A stretch of DNA of 64,000 nt from Serratia nematodiphila DZ0503SBS1 (GTDB lineage: Bacteria > Pseudomonadota > Gammaproteobacteria > Enterobacterales > Enterobacteriaceae). Shown here in pieces: positions 9,838-20,721 of this stretch. Numbering within the stretch: position 1 is the first letter of the stretch; each line of letters starts with the position of its first letter. The stretch lies in the NCBI RefSeq assembly GCF_000738675.1, contig NZ_JPUX01000001.1:62001-126000 (forward strand), written 5' to 3'. The translations under genes were made by a program, and so were the position numbers. The notes below the pieces were generated by a model that was not told the DNA's origin, did no database searches, and saw only the letters and a program-made list of their open reading frames with translations.

Positions 9838-10932
9838 TTAGCGCGCTAAAGGCACGTGCGCGACCAGCTCGTCATAAATCCGCTGCGGCTGGATAACCCC
9901 CATCGGGCCTTCCGCCTCCAGCGGCATCGTATAGCCGGTACGAGACACCTGAATGATGCGATGCAGTTCAGGATCCTGAATCGGCCCGGTGGAACGTGAG
10001 TCGGCGGTCACGAACAGGCTGATGGTTTTCACCTTCAACGCCACCGCCAGATGCAACGGCCCGGTATCGCCGGTAACCAGAACATGGAAACTGTCGAGCA
10101 ACGTCAGCAAACCTTGCAGCCCCGTTTTACCGATCTGGTTATCCACGCAGGCCTGCGTTTGCGGGCCGATCAGACTCAAAAACTGTTTGGCCTTGCCGTC
10201 GTCAAACGGTGCGCCAATCAGCACGATGCGTACATTTGGGTGCTTCGCCACCAGCTCATCGGCCAGCCGCGCATAGTGCGCAACCGGCCAGCAACGCGAC
10301 TCCGTTGACGCCCCCAGCTGAAAACCGATGGTGGGATGCTCGCTGCTTTTGACGCCGCGCTGATAATCCACGGGAATTTCCATCGTCGGATCGTCGCTGC
10401 GGCAGCCCAAAATGGAAATCAGCTCCAGCTTGCGGCGCACGAAGTGGCCGTAATAATGGAAGACGTAGTTGGTTAGCCAAGGCTCCAGCCCGCAAATGCC
10501 TGAACTGTAGTTATCCCTGATAATGTACTTCGCCCCGGCCAGTACGGCGCTGATGATGTCATAAGGCAGATGGGAATGCAGGATCAGCGCCAAATCCGGC
10601 TGATGTTCGCGCAGCGATTTCAGCAACGGGCGCATCGTCTTGATCTTGCTGTCCCAATACACCACGCGATCGTAATAGCGGCCGTTTTCCACCAGCTCGC
10701 GGTTTTTCTTGTGCACCACCAGCGTGATGTGCGCGTTGGGGTAGCGTTCCCGCATCGCCCGCAGTGCCGGCGTGTTGAACATGAAGTCGCCCAACGCCGT
10801 GGTGGAATAGATGACGATATTGTCAAACTGCTGGGCGCCGTCGAACGTCGCCTTATCCTGAAAACGGCCGTACTTCGCCGTATAGCGCCGCAAGAACCAG
10901 TCGGCAACCTTGATTTTCCATTTCTTCGACAT
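9838..10932 (-). CDS. GT9 heptosyltransferase-like protein
   Basis: 364 aa, GT9. Visible: DNIVIYSTTALGDFMFNTPAL (~34-54, the N-terminal acceptor loop) and the donor site VTGDTGPLHLAVALKVK (~290). Longer at the N-terminus than WaaC/WaaF by about 30 residues. It may add an outer-core heptose; Serratia cores are reported to contain additional heptoses, but this gene's specificity is inference. It follows the deacetylase gene by 8 bp on the same strand, forming a minus-strand pair inside the core locus. Confidence 0.85.
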   Translation of the reverse strand: MSKKWKIKVADWFLRRYTAKYGRFQDKATFDGAQQFDNIVIYSTTALGDFMFNTPALRAMRERYPNAHITLVVHKKNRELVENGRYYDRVVYWDSKIKTMRPLLKSLREHQPDLALILHSHLPYDIISAVLAGAKYIIRDNYSSGICGLEPWLTNYVFHYYGHFVRRKLELISILGCRSDDPTMEIPVDYQRGVKSSEHPTIGFQLGASTESRCWPVAHYARLADELVAKHPNVRIVLIGAPFDDGKAKQFLSLIGPQTQACVDNQIGKTGLQGLLTLLDSFHVLVTGDTGPLHLAVALKVKTISLFVTADSRSTGPIQDPELHRIIQVSRTGYTMPLEAEGPMGVIQPQRIYDELVAHVPLAR

Positions 10933-10940
10933 GTGCGTGC

Positions 10941-11897
10941 TTAATTCGCTTTAAGTTGATAATACTCGGCCAGCGTCATGCCCACCGTGCGCTGCTGCAG
11001 CCAGTCAAACAGCTGCTCCAGATCGCGGTACAGCCCTTCGATATCCTGCTCGGTTTTGAACGTCGGGCTGCCGCCCGGCATAAATTCGGAGGAGTGCAGC
11101 ATGAATTCGACGTAGTCATGCCCCTGCGCCAGCGATGTTTCAGCCACGCTTATCATCTTGGCCACATTGCCGCCACTCGGCCGCAGCCAGTTGACGGACG
11201 GCGAACGCCGCTTGCCGCGCAGCCGGTCATAGCCCTGCTTGAAGGCATTCATCAGCGCCGAGTGCTTGTACTGGATACTCATCGGCACTTCCAGCAACGA
11301 CGAAGCGCCCGGTTTGGCGATGTTCTGCGGATCGATGAAATAGGCCTGCGACGGGAACCGGCTATAGTCTGTGCCGCCGTTGCCCTGCGGATTGCCCGGC
11401 GAAAACTGCCAGTTGACCCGCGGCGTCACCGAACAGTCCACCTGATAGCCATACTCCAGCAGCAGCGAGGCATAATATTCGTTGAACGCCCAGCGGCCGG
11501 CGCGATGGCTGAGCATTTTGGTCTGGAAGGCATCTTCCAGCAGCTTGGTCATGTGATCGACCTTGGCGCGGATCTGATCGGCGGGATACTCGATCAAATA
11601 AGGCTTGTGGCGCCAGTCGTCGTCGGTCAGCGGCGTCAGCGGCGGGCTGTTCCAGGCATGCAGGTGCATGCCCACTTCACCCGTGCCGCGAGCGATCACG
11701 TCGCGCGCAAACTCGACATAAGCCGGGTCCATCGCCATTTCATAGTTGGTGAGATAAACCGGTTTGAAGGCGTATTTTTCGCACAATGCCTGAAAGCGCG
11801 GCAAGAAACGCGTGTTTTCGGTCGCGATGCGATCGTGGTTTTGCCACAGATTATCGCCTTCGGTATCAATGGTGATGAGAAACGCCGGTTTAGTCAT
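10941..11897 (-). CDS. wabN: polysaccharide/LPS-core deacetylase, WabN-like
   Basis: 318 aa from ATG 11897 (MTKPAFLITIDTEGDN); a TTG 21 bases upstream is a poorer start. NodB-like fold: ITIDTEGD (metal Asp), GEVGMHLHAW (His ligands, ~90) and SHRAGRWAFN (~155). Best fit is WabN, which in Klebsiella and Serratia deacetylates the core GlcNAc added by WabH to give glucosamine. A wabH-like gene is 2.4 kb away in the same locus, supporting this. The symbol rests on family recall and context, not on a search. Confidence 0.75.
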   Translation of the reverse strand: MTKPAFLITIDTEGDNLWQNHDRIATENTRFLPRFQALCEKYAFKPVYLTNYEMAMDPAYVEFARDVIARGTGEVGMHLHAWNSPPLTPLTDDDWRHKPYLIEYPADQIRAKVDHMTKLLEDAFQTKMLSHRAGRWAFNEYYASLLLEYGYQVDCSVTPRVNWQFSPGNPQGNGGTDYSRFPSQAYFIDPQNIAKPGASSLLEVPMSIQYKHSALMNAFKQGYDRLRGKRRSPSVNWLRPSGGNVAKMISVAETSLAQGHDYVEFMLHSSEFMPGGSPTFKTEQDIEGLYRDLEQLFDWLQQRTVGMTLAEYYQLKAN

Positions 11898-12107
11898 GAA
11901 TATCGAGCCTGATATCAACAGAATGCACTATGTTACGCAGGCCGTTTCGCCAGGGCAAACGACTTTGCTGCCTGGTTTGGACAACGTTGAAGCGCATTCG
12001 TCCCCGGCTCGGCGATTTTTTTACGGCCAGGCAAGAAAACCTTGCAACAGTAGCCACATGCGATCGTGTCATTTAGAATCAAAGATTGGTTTCCCAGAAA
12101 GCGACTC

Positions 12108-13190
12108 ATGATGAACGACGCGCCAGCCCCAACTTCCGCCCCATCCGTACAGCGTATTTTGATCATAAAACTGCGCCATCACGGCGATATGCTGCTGGTC
12201 ACGCCGGTCATCAGCAGCCTGCGGCAAAACTACCCGCAGGCGCAGATCGATGTGCTGCTGTATCAGGAAACGCAGGAAATGCTGGCCAGTAATCCGGAAC
12301 TGTCGACGCTGTTCGCCATTGACCGTCAATGGAAAAAACAGGGCACCCGCGCGCACCTGGGGCACGAACTGGCGCTGCTGCGTCGCCTGAAGGCGCAACG
12401 CTACGATCTGGTGGTCAACCTGGCCGATCAATGGCGCAGCGCCATCCTCACGCGCCTGACCGGTGCGCGTATCCGTCTGGGCTTCGATTTCCCCAAACGC
12501 CGCGGCTTCCTGTGGCGCCATTGCCACACCCAGCTGGTGCCGGTCGACAATCACGCCCACCTGCATACCGTCGAACAGAATCTTTCGCTGCTGGCGCCGC
12601 TGAACCTGCCCGCGCTCAATGAACATGTGACCATGAGTTACGATCCGCAGGATTGGCAGACCTGTGAGCAACGGTTGCAGAAACAGGGCGTCGCCGGCAG
12701 TTATATTGTGGTGCAGCCCACCTCGCGCTGGTTCTTCAAATGCTGGAGCGAAGAGAAAATGGCCGCCACCCTCACCGCCTTGCAGGCCGACGGCCACCAG
12801 CTGGTGATCACCTCCGGCCCCGACGCCAGAGAACAAGCCATGGTCGAGCGCATTTTGGCGCTCTGCCCGCCACAGGGCGTGATCTCGTTGGCCGGCCAGC
12901 TGACGCTGCGCCAACTGGCCGCCCTGATCGACCACGCCAAGCTGTTTATCGGCGTGGATTCGGTGCCGATGCACATGGCCGCCGCGCTGCAAACGCCGTG
13001 CGTGGCGCTGTTCGGCCCTTCCAAGCTGACTTTCTGGCGGCCGTGGCAAGCTACCGGCGCCGTGATCTGGGCCGGCGACTTCGGCGAACTGCCCGATCCG
13101 GACGCCATCGATACCGGCACCGACGAACGGTATCTCGACCTTATTCCTACAGACGCGGTGATTGCAGCCGCGCGGAGCACGCTGGCATGA
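12108..13190 (+). CDS. waaQ: LPS heptosyltransferase III
   Basis: About 360 aa from ATG 12108 (or 12111); the frame stays open to GTG 12066 but the GT9 domain starts with QRILIIKLRHHGDMLLVTPV, very close to WaaQ. The donor site is FIGVDSVPMHMAAALQTP (~280), followed by ALFGPSKLTFWRPW. It adds the branch heptose (HepIII) to HepII. First gene of waaQ-wabG-wabH; the stop overlaps the wabG start (ATGA). A divergent promoter region (11898-12107) separates it from the deacetylase gene. Confidence 0.9.
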   Translation: MMNDAPAPTSAPSVQRILIIKLRHHGDMLLVTPVISSLRQNYPQAQIDVLLYQETQEMLASNPELSTLFAIDRQWKKQGTRAHLGHELALLRRLKAQRYDLVVNLADQWRSAILTRLTGARIRLGFDFPKRRGFLWRHCHTQLVPVDNHAHLHTVEQNLSLLAPLNLPALNEHVTMSYDPQDWQTCEQRLQKQGVAGSYIVVQPTSRWFFKCWSEEKMAATLTALQADGHQLVITSGPDAREQAMVERILALCPPQGVISLAGQLTLRQLAALIDHAKLFIGVDSVPMHMAAALQTPCVALFGPSKLTFWRPWQATGAVIWAGDFGELPDPDAIDTGTDERYLDLIPTDAVIAAARSTLA

Positions 13191-14314
13191 AAGCATTCCG
13201 TTTGGCGATCGTTCGCCAAAAATATCGCCCGGACGGCGGAGCCGAACGTTTCGTTTCCCGCGCCCTGGAAGCGCTGGAGCAACAGGATCTCGATCTGAAC
13301 GTCATCACTCGCGAATGGCAGGGCGACGCCAATCCCAACTGGCATATCCACCTGTGTAACCCGTTAAAGCTCGGCCGCATCAGCCGCGAGCGAGGCTTCG
13401 CCGTGGCAGCCAGGGCGCTGTGGCAGAAAGAGCGCTTCGATCTGGTGCAAAGCCACGAGCGCATTCCCGGCTGCGACATCTATCGCGCCGGCGACGGCGT
13501 ACACCGCCGCTGGCTGCTGCAACGCGCGCGTCTGCTGCCGGAATGGCGCCGCAAGTGGCTGTTCTCCAATCGCTATCACCGCTATGTGATGTGCGCCGAA
13601 CGCGCCATGTACGCCGCGCCCGAGCTGAAAGCCGTCATCTGCAACGCCGAGATGATCAAGCAGGAAATCATCGCCGACTTTGGCGTGCCCGCCGACAAGA
13701 TCACGGTGATCTATAACGCCATCGACAATCAAAAGTTCCCGCCCGCCGACGAGGCCCTGCGTCAACGTCTGCGCGAGCAATATCAGATCCCGCAACAGGC
13801 GCACTGCCTGATCTTCGTCGGCTCCGGTTTCGAGCGCAAAGGGCTGGCCGCCGCCATCCGCGCCGTGGCGGCGACCGACAGTCACCTCCTGGTGGTCGGT
13901 AAAGACAAAGCCGAAAAACGCTACCGGGCGCTGGCGCAGTCGCTGGGCTGCGGCGATCGCATTTACTTTATGGGCGTGCAGAAGCAGACCCTGCCGTTCT
14001 ATCAGGCCGCGGACGCGCTGCTGCTGCCGACGCTGTACGATCCGTTCCCGAATGTAATTCTGGAAGCGATGTCGTGCGGCCTGCCGGTTATCACCAGCAC
14101 CACCTGCGGCGGCGCCGAGTTTATCACCCCCGGCCAGAACGGCTTCGTGACCGACGCGCTCGATGTACCGGCCATCACGGAGGCTATTCGGGCACTGCCG
14201 CGCCAGGCGCTGGGATCATCCATGGGCGAAGCGGCGAGATTGCGCATTATGACGGCTACGCCGGCGCATCTGTCCGAACAGCTGATTTCCCTCTATAACC
14301 GGTTACTGGATTAG
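13187..14314 (+). CDS. wabG: core glycosyltransferase WabG (GalA transferase type)
   Basis: 375 aa from ATG 13187, overlapping the waaQ stop; the longer open frame upstream is inside waaQ. GT4: VRQKYRPDGGAERFVSRAL (~8-26), SHERIPGCDIYRAGDGVHRRW (~87-107), FVGSGFERKGLAAAI (~205), and the E-x7-E signature PNVILEAMSCGLPVITS (~287). The N-terminal third strongly resembles Klebsiella WabG, which adds galacturonic acid to HepII. E. coli WaaG is a relative acting at the same acceptor with glucose, so the donor should be checked. Confidence 0.85.
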   Translation: MKAFRLAIVRQKYRPDGGAERFVSRALEALEQQDLDLNVITREWQGDANPNWHIHLCNPLKLGRISRERGFAVAARALWQKERFDLVQSHERIPGCDIYRAGDGVHRRWLLQRARLLPEWRRKWLFSNRYHRYVMCAERAMYAAPELKAVICNAEMIKQEIIADFGVPADKITVIYNAIDNQKFPPADEALRQRLREQYQIPQQAHCLIFVGSGFERKGLAAAIRAVAATDSHLLVVGKDKAEKRYRALAQSLGCGDRIYFMGVQKQTLPFYQAADALLLPTLYDPFPNVILEAMSCGLPVITSTTCGGAEFITPGQNGFVTDALDVPAITEAIRALPRQALGSSMGEAARLRIMTATPAHLSEQLISLYNRLLD

Positions 14315-14316
14315 CT

Positions 14317-15420
14317 ATGCGTATTCTGATGATCATCGACGGCCTGCCGGGAGGCGGCGCGGAAAAAGTGGTGCTGACCCTGTGTCAGGGCATGCAGCAA
14401 CAGGGGCACGACGTCAGTCTGATCTCGCTGCGCGACGTCTGCAATTACCCTATTCCACCGGGCATTGATTATCAGGTGCTGGCCGATCGCAGCCGTGCCC
14501 CCTGGCGCAAGCTGACCGAGCTGTCGCGCCGCGCCGCCGCGCTGGATCGCGCGATAGCCGAACACGAGCGCCAAAACGGCGCGTTCGATCTGGTGTTCTC
14601 CAACCTGCATAAAACCGATCGTATCGTCAGCCGCAGCAAGCGGTTGGCCGCGGATCGCCTGTGGTTCTGCATTCACGGCATCCTCTCCACCTCCTACCTC
14701 GGTCACCGCAAGGGTCTGGATCGCTGGCTGAAGCAACGCAAAATCGCCAACGTTTACCAGGGAAGAAATATCGTCGCCGTTTCACAGGCGGTCGGCGACG
14801 ATCTGCAGCGGAACTTGCCGATCCGCCCGCGCCGGTTGGCGGTCATCAACAACCCGTTCGACATCGACGCTATTCAGCAACAGGCGGCGGCGCCTTGCGA
14901 ACTGGCCGGCCAGGACTATCTGGTGCACGTCGGCCGCTTTCACACCACCAAGCGGCATGACCGCCTGTTGAAAGCCTATGCGCTCTCCGGCATTCAGGCA
15001 CCGCTGGCCTTGATCGGGTCCGGTGACGACGCCAAAGTCGCCGAGGTCAAACGTCTGGCGACAGACTTGGGCATCGCAGAGCGCGTGTTGTTCCTCGGTT
15101 TCCAGAGCAATCCCTACCCGTTTATTCGCCATGCCTCGCTGCTGGTGCTCAGCTCCGACAGCGAAGGGTTTGGCAACGTACTGGTAGAATCGCTGCTGTG
15201 CGGCACACCGGTGGTCAGCACTCGCTGCCCGGGCGGCCCTGCGGAAATTCTGGAAAAAGCCGGCATGGCTAACGCGCTGGCGGAATTAAACGAAGCGTCG
15301 CTGGCAGAAAAAATGGCGGAGTTTTACGCCAACCCGCCGCAGATAAATCAACAGCAATTGCTGAGCTATGGGCTTGAGCCTATTTGCCATCAATATATTG
15401 AGCTGAAAGAAGAACAATAA
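14317..15420 (+). CDS. wabH: core glycosyltransferase WabH-like (GlcNAc transferase type)
   Basis: 367 aa GT4 enzyme. Visible: MRILMIIDGLPGGGAEKVVL at the N-terminus, VHVGRFHTTKRHDRL (~208) and SDSEGFGNVLVESLLCGTPV (~285). It follows wabG by 2 bp. In the Klebsiella/Serratia outer-core pathway WabH adds GlcNAc to the WabG-derived GalA, and the product is deacetylated by WabN. Gene order and the deacetylase gene nearby support this role; donor specificity is inferred. Confidence 0.75.
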   Translation: MRILMIIDGLPGGGAEKVVLTLCQGMQQQGHDVSLISLRDVCNYPIPPGIDYQVLADRSRAPWRKLTELSRRAAALDRAIAEHERQNGAFDLVFSNLHKTDRIVSRSKRLAADRLWFCIHGILSTSYLGHRKGLDRWLKQRKIANVYQGRNIVAVSQAVGDDLQRNLPIRPRRLAVINNPFDIDAIQQQAAAPCELAGQDYLVHVGRFHTTKRHDRLLKAYALSGIQAPLALIGSGDDAKVAEVKRLATDLGIAERVLFLGFQSNPYPFIRHASLLVLSSDSEGFGNVLVESLLCGTPVVSTRCPGGPAEILEKAGMANALAELNEASLAEKMAEFYANPPQINQQQLLSYGLEPICHQYIELKEEQ

Positions 15421-15430
15421 AAAAATAAAT

Positions 15431-15456
15431 AAGGCAGGGGATGCCTGCCTTATTTT
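15431..15456. terminator. bidirectional terminator
   Basis: AAGGCAGG / CCTGCCTT stem (15431-15451) with A/T-rich flanks on both sides, between convergent wabH and the minus-strand GT9 gene. Confidence 0.8.
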
Positions 15457-15461
15457 CTTCG

Positions 15462-16475
15462 TTAGTTGAGCGCCTGCATTTTCTGCCAAACCTCATCGAC
15501 AGAAACATCTTCACAGTGCCCCGATTCACTTTGCAAAATATGATGGCGGCCAGTCCATGGATGCCAGGACACTTTATCGGTATCGCCAAAGAACACCACC
15601 ATGTCCTTATTCAACGCAGCAGCAAGATGCATCTGCCCACCGTCGCTGCACAGCACCCGGTCGCATAAATCAAACCCGCCCAACAGCTCACGCACCGACG
15701 CCGTCGGATAAAGCGCGACGCGTTCGTTTTGACACAGCGCCAGCAGCTGTTCGGCGCGCTGCTGATCGCCGATGTCGTCCGGTGCCAACGTGCCCTGCGG
15801 CGACCAAAAGATCAGCACGCCGGTGCGGGGATCGGCAACCAGACGGTTGATGATTTCGGCATAGCGTTCAACCGGCCAACGCCGTTTCGGGCTGCGGCTG
15901 CTGATGTGCACGGCGCATACGCGCTCGACCGGCGGCAGACGTTCCTGCCGCCGCTGCGCCGCCAATTGCCGCTCTTCAGGCGCCAGAAACACCCGCACCG
16001 GCGGGATCGGAATGGATTGATCGGTTATCGCCGATAAATAGCTGTAGGTGTGCTCGACCTGATGGAGGCCGCGGAAATCGTCCTTGCGGAACGGGCGATG
16101 AATATCTTTCGTGCCCAGATCGGCGCCGATGATATGGGTGGCGCCGGCCATTTTCGCTAGACGCAGGCTGTATTTGCAAGGCACCGGGTTGGCCAGAATA
16201 ACCGCATCGAACTTTATTTTGCGCAGCTTCAGGAAGATCATCATGCGTTCGAAATAAACGCCCAACGTGGTCTCATTTTTCGCCTTGTGCTTGGCCTTTT
16301 TATAGACAAAGACTTTCTCGAGATGAGGATTGTTTTTAACAACATCCTGGCTGACTTTATTGATCAGCAGATAAACTTTTGCGTCCGGATAGGCAATTTT
16401 CACCCCCTCAATCAAGGGCGTGGTGCAAACAAGATCGCCGATGTTATCGCGGCGAATAATTAAAATATTCTTCAT
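15462..16475 (-). CDS. GT9 heptosyltransferase-like protein
   Basis: 337 aa from ATG 16475 (MKNILIIRRDNIGDLVCTTP); the frame continues 20 codons upstream without family support. GT9 features: the N-terminal RRDNIGDLVCTTPL loop, HISSRSPKRRWPVERYAEII (~190) and CSDGGQMHLAAALNKDMVVF (~282). Internal codons are more AT-rich than neighbours, notably the first 100 codons, suggesting separate acquisition. It sits between wabH and waaA as a single reversed gene. Likely adds a core heptose; specificity unknown. Confidence 0.85.
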   Translation of the reverse strand: MKNILIIRRDNIGDLVCTTPLIEGVKIAYPDAKVYLLINKVSQDVVKNNPHLEKVFVYKKAKHKAKNETTLGVYFERMMIFLKLRKIKFDAVILANPVPCKYSLRLAKMAGATHIIGADLGTKDIHRPFRKDDFRGLHQVEHTYSYLSAITDQSIPIPPVRVFLAPEERQLAAQRRQERLPPVERVCAVHISSRSPKRRWPVERYAEIINRLVADPRTGVLIFWSPQGTLAPDDIGDQQRAEQLLALCQNERVALYPTASVRELLGGFDLCDRVLCSDGGQMHLAAALNKDMVVFFGDTDKVSWHPWTGRHHILQSESGHCEDVSVDEVWQKMQALN

Positions 16476-16600
16476 TCCGAGCCTGTCGGCGAAATCGCTC
16501 GCCGGTTGTCTGAAACTGACACCCAAGGTTACCAAATTAGCGCCTTTCCCTTCCAGTTATGGTACTATTCCGAATAACCCATATAAATGAAATTGATAGA

Positions 16601-17878
16601 ATGTTGCTGCGTTTATATCAGGTACTACTCTACCTCATCCAACCCCTGATCTGGCTCCGCTTACTGCTGCGCAGCCGCAAAGCTCCAGCCTACCGTAAAC
16701 GCTGGGCGGAACGCTATGGCTTCTGCGCCGGGAAAGTCGTGCCAGGCGGCATCATGCTGCATTCCGTCTCCGTCGGCGAAACGCTGGCGGCCATCCCGCT
16801 GGTGCGGGCGCTGCGCCATCGTTACCCCGCTTTGCCGATAACTGTGACCACAATGACCCCGACAGGTTCAGAACGCGTCCAGTCCGCTTTCGGCAAAGAC
16901 GTGCATCATGTCTATCTGCCCTACGATCTGCCCGGCGCCATGAACCGTTTCCTCGACCAGGTGAATCCCAAGCTGGTGATCATCATGGAAACCGAGCTAT
17001 GGCCTAACCTGATCAACGCGCTGCATCAGCGGCAAATCCCCCTGGTGATCGCCAATGCGCGTCTGTCGGCCCGCTCCGCCGCCGGCTATAAGAAAATTGG
17101 CGGATTCATGCGCGATATGCTGCGCCGCATCACGCTGATCGCCGCACAGAACCAGGAAGATGGCGATCGATTTATCGAACTGGGCCTGAAACGCTCGCAG
17201 TTGGCCGTCACCGGCAGCCTGAAATTCGATATCTCCGTCACCCCGGAGCTGGCCGCCCGCGCTGTTACATTGCGCCGCCAATGGGCGCCGCGCCGCCCGG
17301 TGTGGATCGCCACCAGCACCCACGACGGTGAAGAGACCATCCTGCTGGAAGCGCACCGCAAACTGCTGGAAAAACACCCTGACCTGCTGCTGATCCTGGT
17401 GCCGCGTCACCCGGAACGCTTCCCGACCGCCAAAGAGCTGGTGCAGAAGGCCGGCTTCAGTTACACCCTGCGCAGCAGCGGCGAAATCCCGTCCGGCAGC
17501 ACCCAGGTGGTGATCGGCGATACCATGGGCGAACTGATGCTGCTGTACGGCATCGCCGATCTGGCCTTTGTCGGCGGCAGCCTGGTGGAACGCGGCGGGC
17601 ACAACCCGCTGGAAGCCGCCGCGCACGCCATCCCGGTGTTGATGGGCCCGCATACTTTCAACTTTAAAGACATCTGCGCCAAGCTTTCGCAGGCCGAAGG
17701 CCTGATCACCGTGACCGATGTCGATTCGCTGGTGAAGGAAGTGGCAACCCTGCTGACCGACGAAGACTACCGTCGTTACTACGGCCGCCATGCGGTGGAA
17801 GTGCTGTATCAGAATCAGGGAGCGTTGCAGCGCCTGCTGCAGCTGCTGGAACCGCACCTGCCGCCCCGGAGTCACTGA
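16601..17878 (+). CDS. waaA: 3-deoxy-D-manno-octulosonic acid (Kdo) transferase
   Basis: 425 aa from ATG 16601, matching the E. coli WaaA length and N-terminus (YLIQPLIWLRL membrane anchor); the frame extends 14 codons upstream but that part is not family-like. GT30 enzyme adding two Kdo residues to lipid IVA at the inner membrane. Visible: MLHSVSVGETLAAIPL (~58), METELWPNL (~125), STHDGEE (~240) and GGSLVERGGHNPLEAAAH (~330). Two bases of its TGA abut the waaE start. Confidence 0.97.
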   Translation: MLLRLYQVLLYLIQPLIWLRLLLRSRKAPAYRKRWAERYGFCAGKVVPGGIMLHSVSVGETLAAIPLVRALRHRYPALPITVTTMTPTGSERVQSAFGKDVHHVYLPYDLPGAMNRFLDQVNPKLVIIMETELWPNLINALHQRQIPLVIANARLSARSAAGYKKIGGFMRDMLRRITLIAAQNQEDGDRFIELGLKRSQLAVTGSLKFDISVTPELAARAVTLRRQWAPRRPVWIATSTHDGEETILLEAHRKLLEKHPDLLLILVPRHPERFPTAKELVQKAGFSYTLRSSGEIPSGSTQVVIGDTMGELMLLYGIADLAFVGGSLVERGGHNPLEAAAHAIPVLMGPHTFNFKDICAKLSQAEGLITVTDVDSLVKEVATLLTDEDYRRYYGRHAVEVLYQNQGALQRLLQLLEPHLPPRSH

Positions 17879-18652
17879 ATGAGCAGCCGCAAAAGCCTGT
17901 CGGTGGTGATGATCGCCAAAAACGAAGCCGGGTTGTTGCCGGACTGTCTGCGCTCGGTCGAGTGGGCCGATGAAATCATTGTGCTGGACTCCGGCAGCGA
18001 AGACGACAGCGTCGCCGTCGCCGAAAGCCTGGGCGCCAAAGTCTTCACGCACACCGACTGGCAAGGGTTTGGCAAGCAGCGTCAGCTGGCGCAAAGCTAC
18101 GCCAGCCATGACTACGTTTTGATGATCGACGCCGACGAACGCGTCACGCCCGAGCTGCGGCAATCTATCGAACAGGTGTTGAACGCGCCGGAGGACGGCT
18201 CTGTCTACAGCTGCGCGCGGCGCAACCTGTTCCTCGGCCGCTTCATGCGCCACAGCGGCTGGTATCCCGACCGCGTCAACCGCCTGTACGCCAACCAACG
18301 CTATCGCTATAACGACGATCTGGTACACGAGTCGCTGAACATCGGCGACGCCAAAGTGATCCCCCTCAGCGGCGATATGCTGCACCTGACCTGCCGCGAT
18401 TTCTTCGCCTTCCAGCGCAAACAGCTGCGCTATGCCGAAGAGTGGGCCACGCAGCGCCACCGGGCCGGCAAGCGTTGCGGCTATTTGTCTATCCTGACCC
18501 ACACGCTCGGCGCCTTCGTCAAAACCTGGCTGCTGCGCGCCGGCTTCCTGGATGGCAAACAGGGGTTGCTGTTAGCGGTGGTCAACGCGCAATATACCTT
18601 CAATAAATATGCCGCATTATGGGCATTGGGCCGCAACTACTCAGAGAAGTGA
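17879..18652 (+). CDS. waaE: LPS inner-core beta-1,4-glucosyltransferase
   Basis: 257 aa GT2. Visible: [20 protein letters not shown] at the N-terminus, [13 protein letters not shown] (~38), [12 protein letters not shown] (~86) and the membrane-associated C-terminal part. WaaE (KdtX) in Klebsiella and Serratia adds glucose to HepI of the inner core. It starts immediately after the waaA stop and is followed by coaD after 3 bp, the known waaA-waaE-coaD order. Intact. Confidence 0.93.
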   Translation: MSSRKSLSVVMIAKNEAGLLPDCLRSVEWADEIIVLDSGSEDDSVAVAESLGAKVFTHTDWQGFGKQRQLAQSYASHDYVLMIDADERVTPELRQSIEQVLNAPEDGSVYSCARRNLFLGRFMRHSGWYPDRVNRLYANQRYRYNDDLVHESLNIGDAKVIPLSGDMLHLTCRDFFAFQRKQLRYAEEWATQRHRAGKRCGYLSILTHTLGAFVKTWLLRAGFLDGKQGLLLAVVNAQYTFNKYAALWALGRNYSEK

Positions 18653-19141
<489 letters not shown>

Positions 19142-19146
19142 TCGGC

Positions 19147-19962
19147 TCAGCGCTGGCAGCGGCGGCAAAAGAAGGTGCTGCGCTGCCCGTGCTTGGCGGA
19201 TTCGATCGGCGTGCCGCACGCGCGGCACGGTTCTCCCGCCCGGCCGTAAACCTGCAACTCCTGCGCGAAATACCCCGGTTTGCCATCCGACTGCAAAAAG
19301 TCGCGCAATGTCGTGCCGCCCTGCTCGATAGAGCGCTGCAACACCGCCTTGATGGTCTTCGCCAGCAGTTCCGCTTCGGCTTTGCTCAAGGATCCCGCCG
19401 GACGATCGGGCAGGATCCCGGCGCTGAACAGCGATTCGCTGGCGTAAATGTTACCAACGCCGACCACCAACTTGTTATCCATCAGCCACGGTTTGATTAG
19501 CGTGCGCTTATTGCGTGATTTTTCATACAGGTAGTCGCCGTTGAACGCTTCGCTCAGCGGTTCCGGCCCCAGATGCGCCAACACGCTGCTGGTCGCCAGG
19601 TCTTCGCACCACAGCCAGGCGCCGAAACGGCGCGGATCGGTATAGCGCAGGATCATGCCGTTGCTGATCACCAGATCGACGTGGTCGTGTTTGCCGGCTT
19701 CGTCTTCGTTTTCCTCGCGCAGCATGCGCAGGCTGCCCGACATGCCCAGGTGCACGATAATCCAACCGTTCTCCAGCTCGATCAGCAGGTATTTGGCCCG
19801 GCGCTGCACGCTGAGCACCGGCCGATCGCTCAGCGTCAGGATCTGCTCGGAAACCGGCCAGCGCAGGCGCGCATTGCGCACCACCGCATACTGAATGCTG
19901 TGGCCGACAAGATAAGGCTCTATACCGCGTCTGCTCGTCTCAACTTCCGGTAATTCAGGCAT
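19147..19962 (-). CDS. mutM: formamidopyrimidine-DNA glycosylase
   Basis: 271 aa. Base-excision repair enzyme for 8-oxoguanine and Fapy lesions with AP-lyase activity. Visible: catalytic N-terminal Pro-Glu ([14 protein letters not shown]), conserved Lys in [11 protein letters not shown] (~55), [10 protein letters not shown] (~170), and the C-terminal zinc finger CxxC-x16-CxxC (from ~res 245). In the rpmB-rpmG-mutM direction, as in E. coli, with a terminator hairpin before it. Confidence 0.97.
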   Translation of the reverse strand: MPELPEVETSRRGIEPYLVGHSIQYAVVRNARLRWPVSEQILTLSDRPVLSVQRRAKYLLIELENGWIIVHLGMSGSLRMLREENEDEAGKHDHVDLVISNGMILRYTDPRRFGAWLWCEDLATSSVLAHLGPEPLSEAFNGDYLYEKSRNKRTLIKPWLMDNKLVVGVGNIYASESLFSAGILPDRPAGSLSKAEAELLAKTIKAVLQRSIEQGGTTLRDFLQSDGKPGYFAQELQVYGRAGEPCRACGTPIESAKHGQRSTFFCRRCQR

Positions 19963-20000
19963 CTGGCTTCCCCTCCGACGTTTTCTACCCTTTATAAAAC

Positions 20001-20027
20001 AAAAAACCCGGCCAAGGCCGGGTTTTT
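20001..20027. terminator. terminator between rpmG and mutM
   Basis: AACCCGGCC / GGCCGGGTT stem with AA loop and A/T tracts on both sides; it would end the rpmBG transcript on the minus strand, with some readthrough to mutM. Confidence 0.85.
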
Positions 20028-20043
20028 CATTAATCCACTAAAA

Positions 20044-20214
<171 letters not shown>

Positions 20215-20222
20215 TCAGTTCC

Positions 20223-20480
<258 letters not shown>

Positions 20481-20721
20481 TCAGCTCGAGCTTCGTATAG
20501 GGTATGGCCGCCTCGTCAGGCTTTTAGAGCCCATCTCAGCAAACTTCATACTGAGGAGACTCTCGTCATCAGGTAGAAACCACACATCAGGTCAGAAACC
20601 TGCTGAGATAGGCTCTTGCGCCAAACCCAAGATTCTCAAAGGTGGCGTAGTATACGCTCTGAAGCGTAAGTGCTCAAGTCCCGAACAGCTAAAGATCCCA
20701 CAAGGATCGCGAAAAAATCGC

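Noticed and set aside
11898..12107. JUMPstart/ops element before waaQ
   Set aside because: No GGCGGTAG core could be found in this gap.
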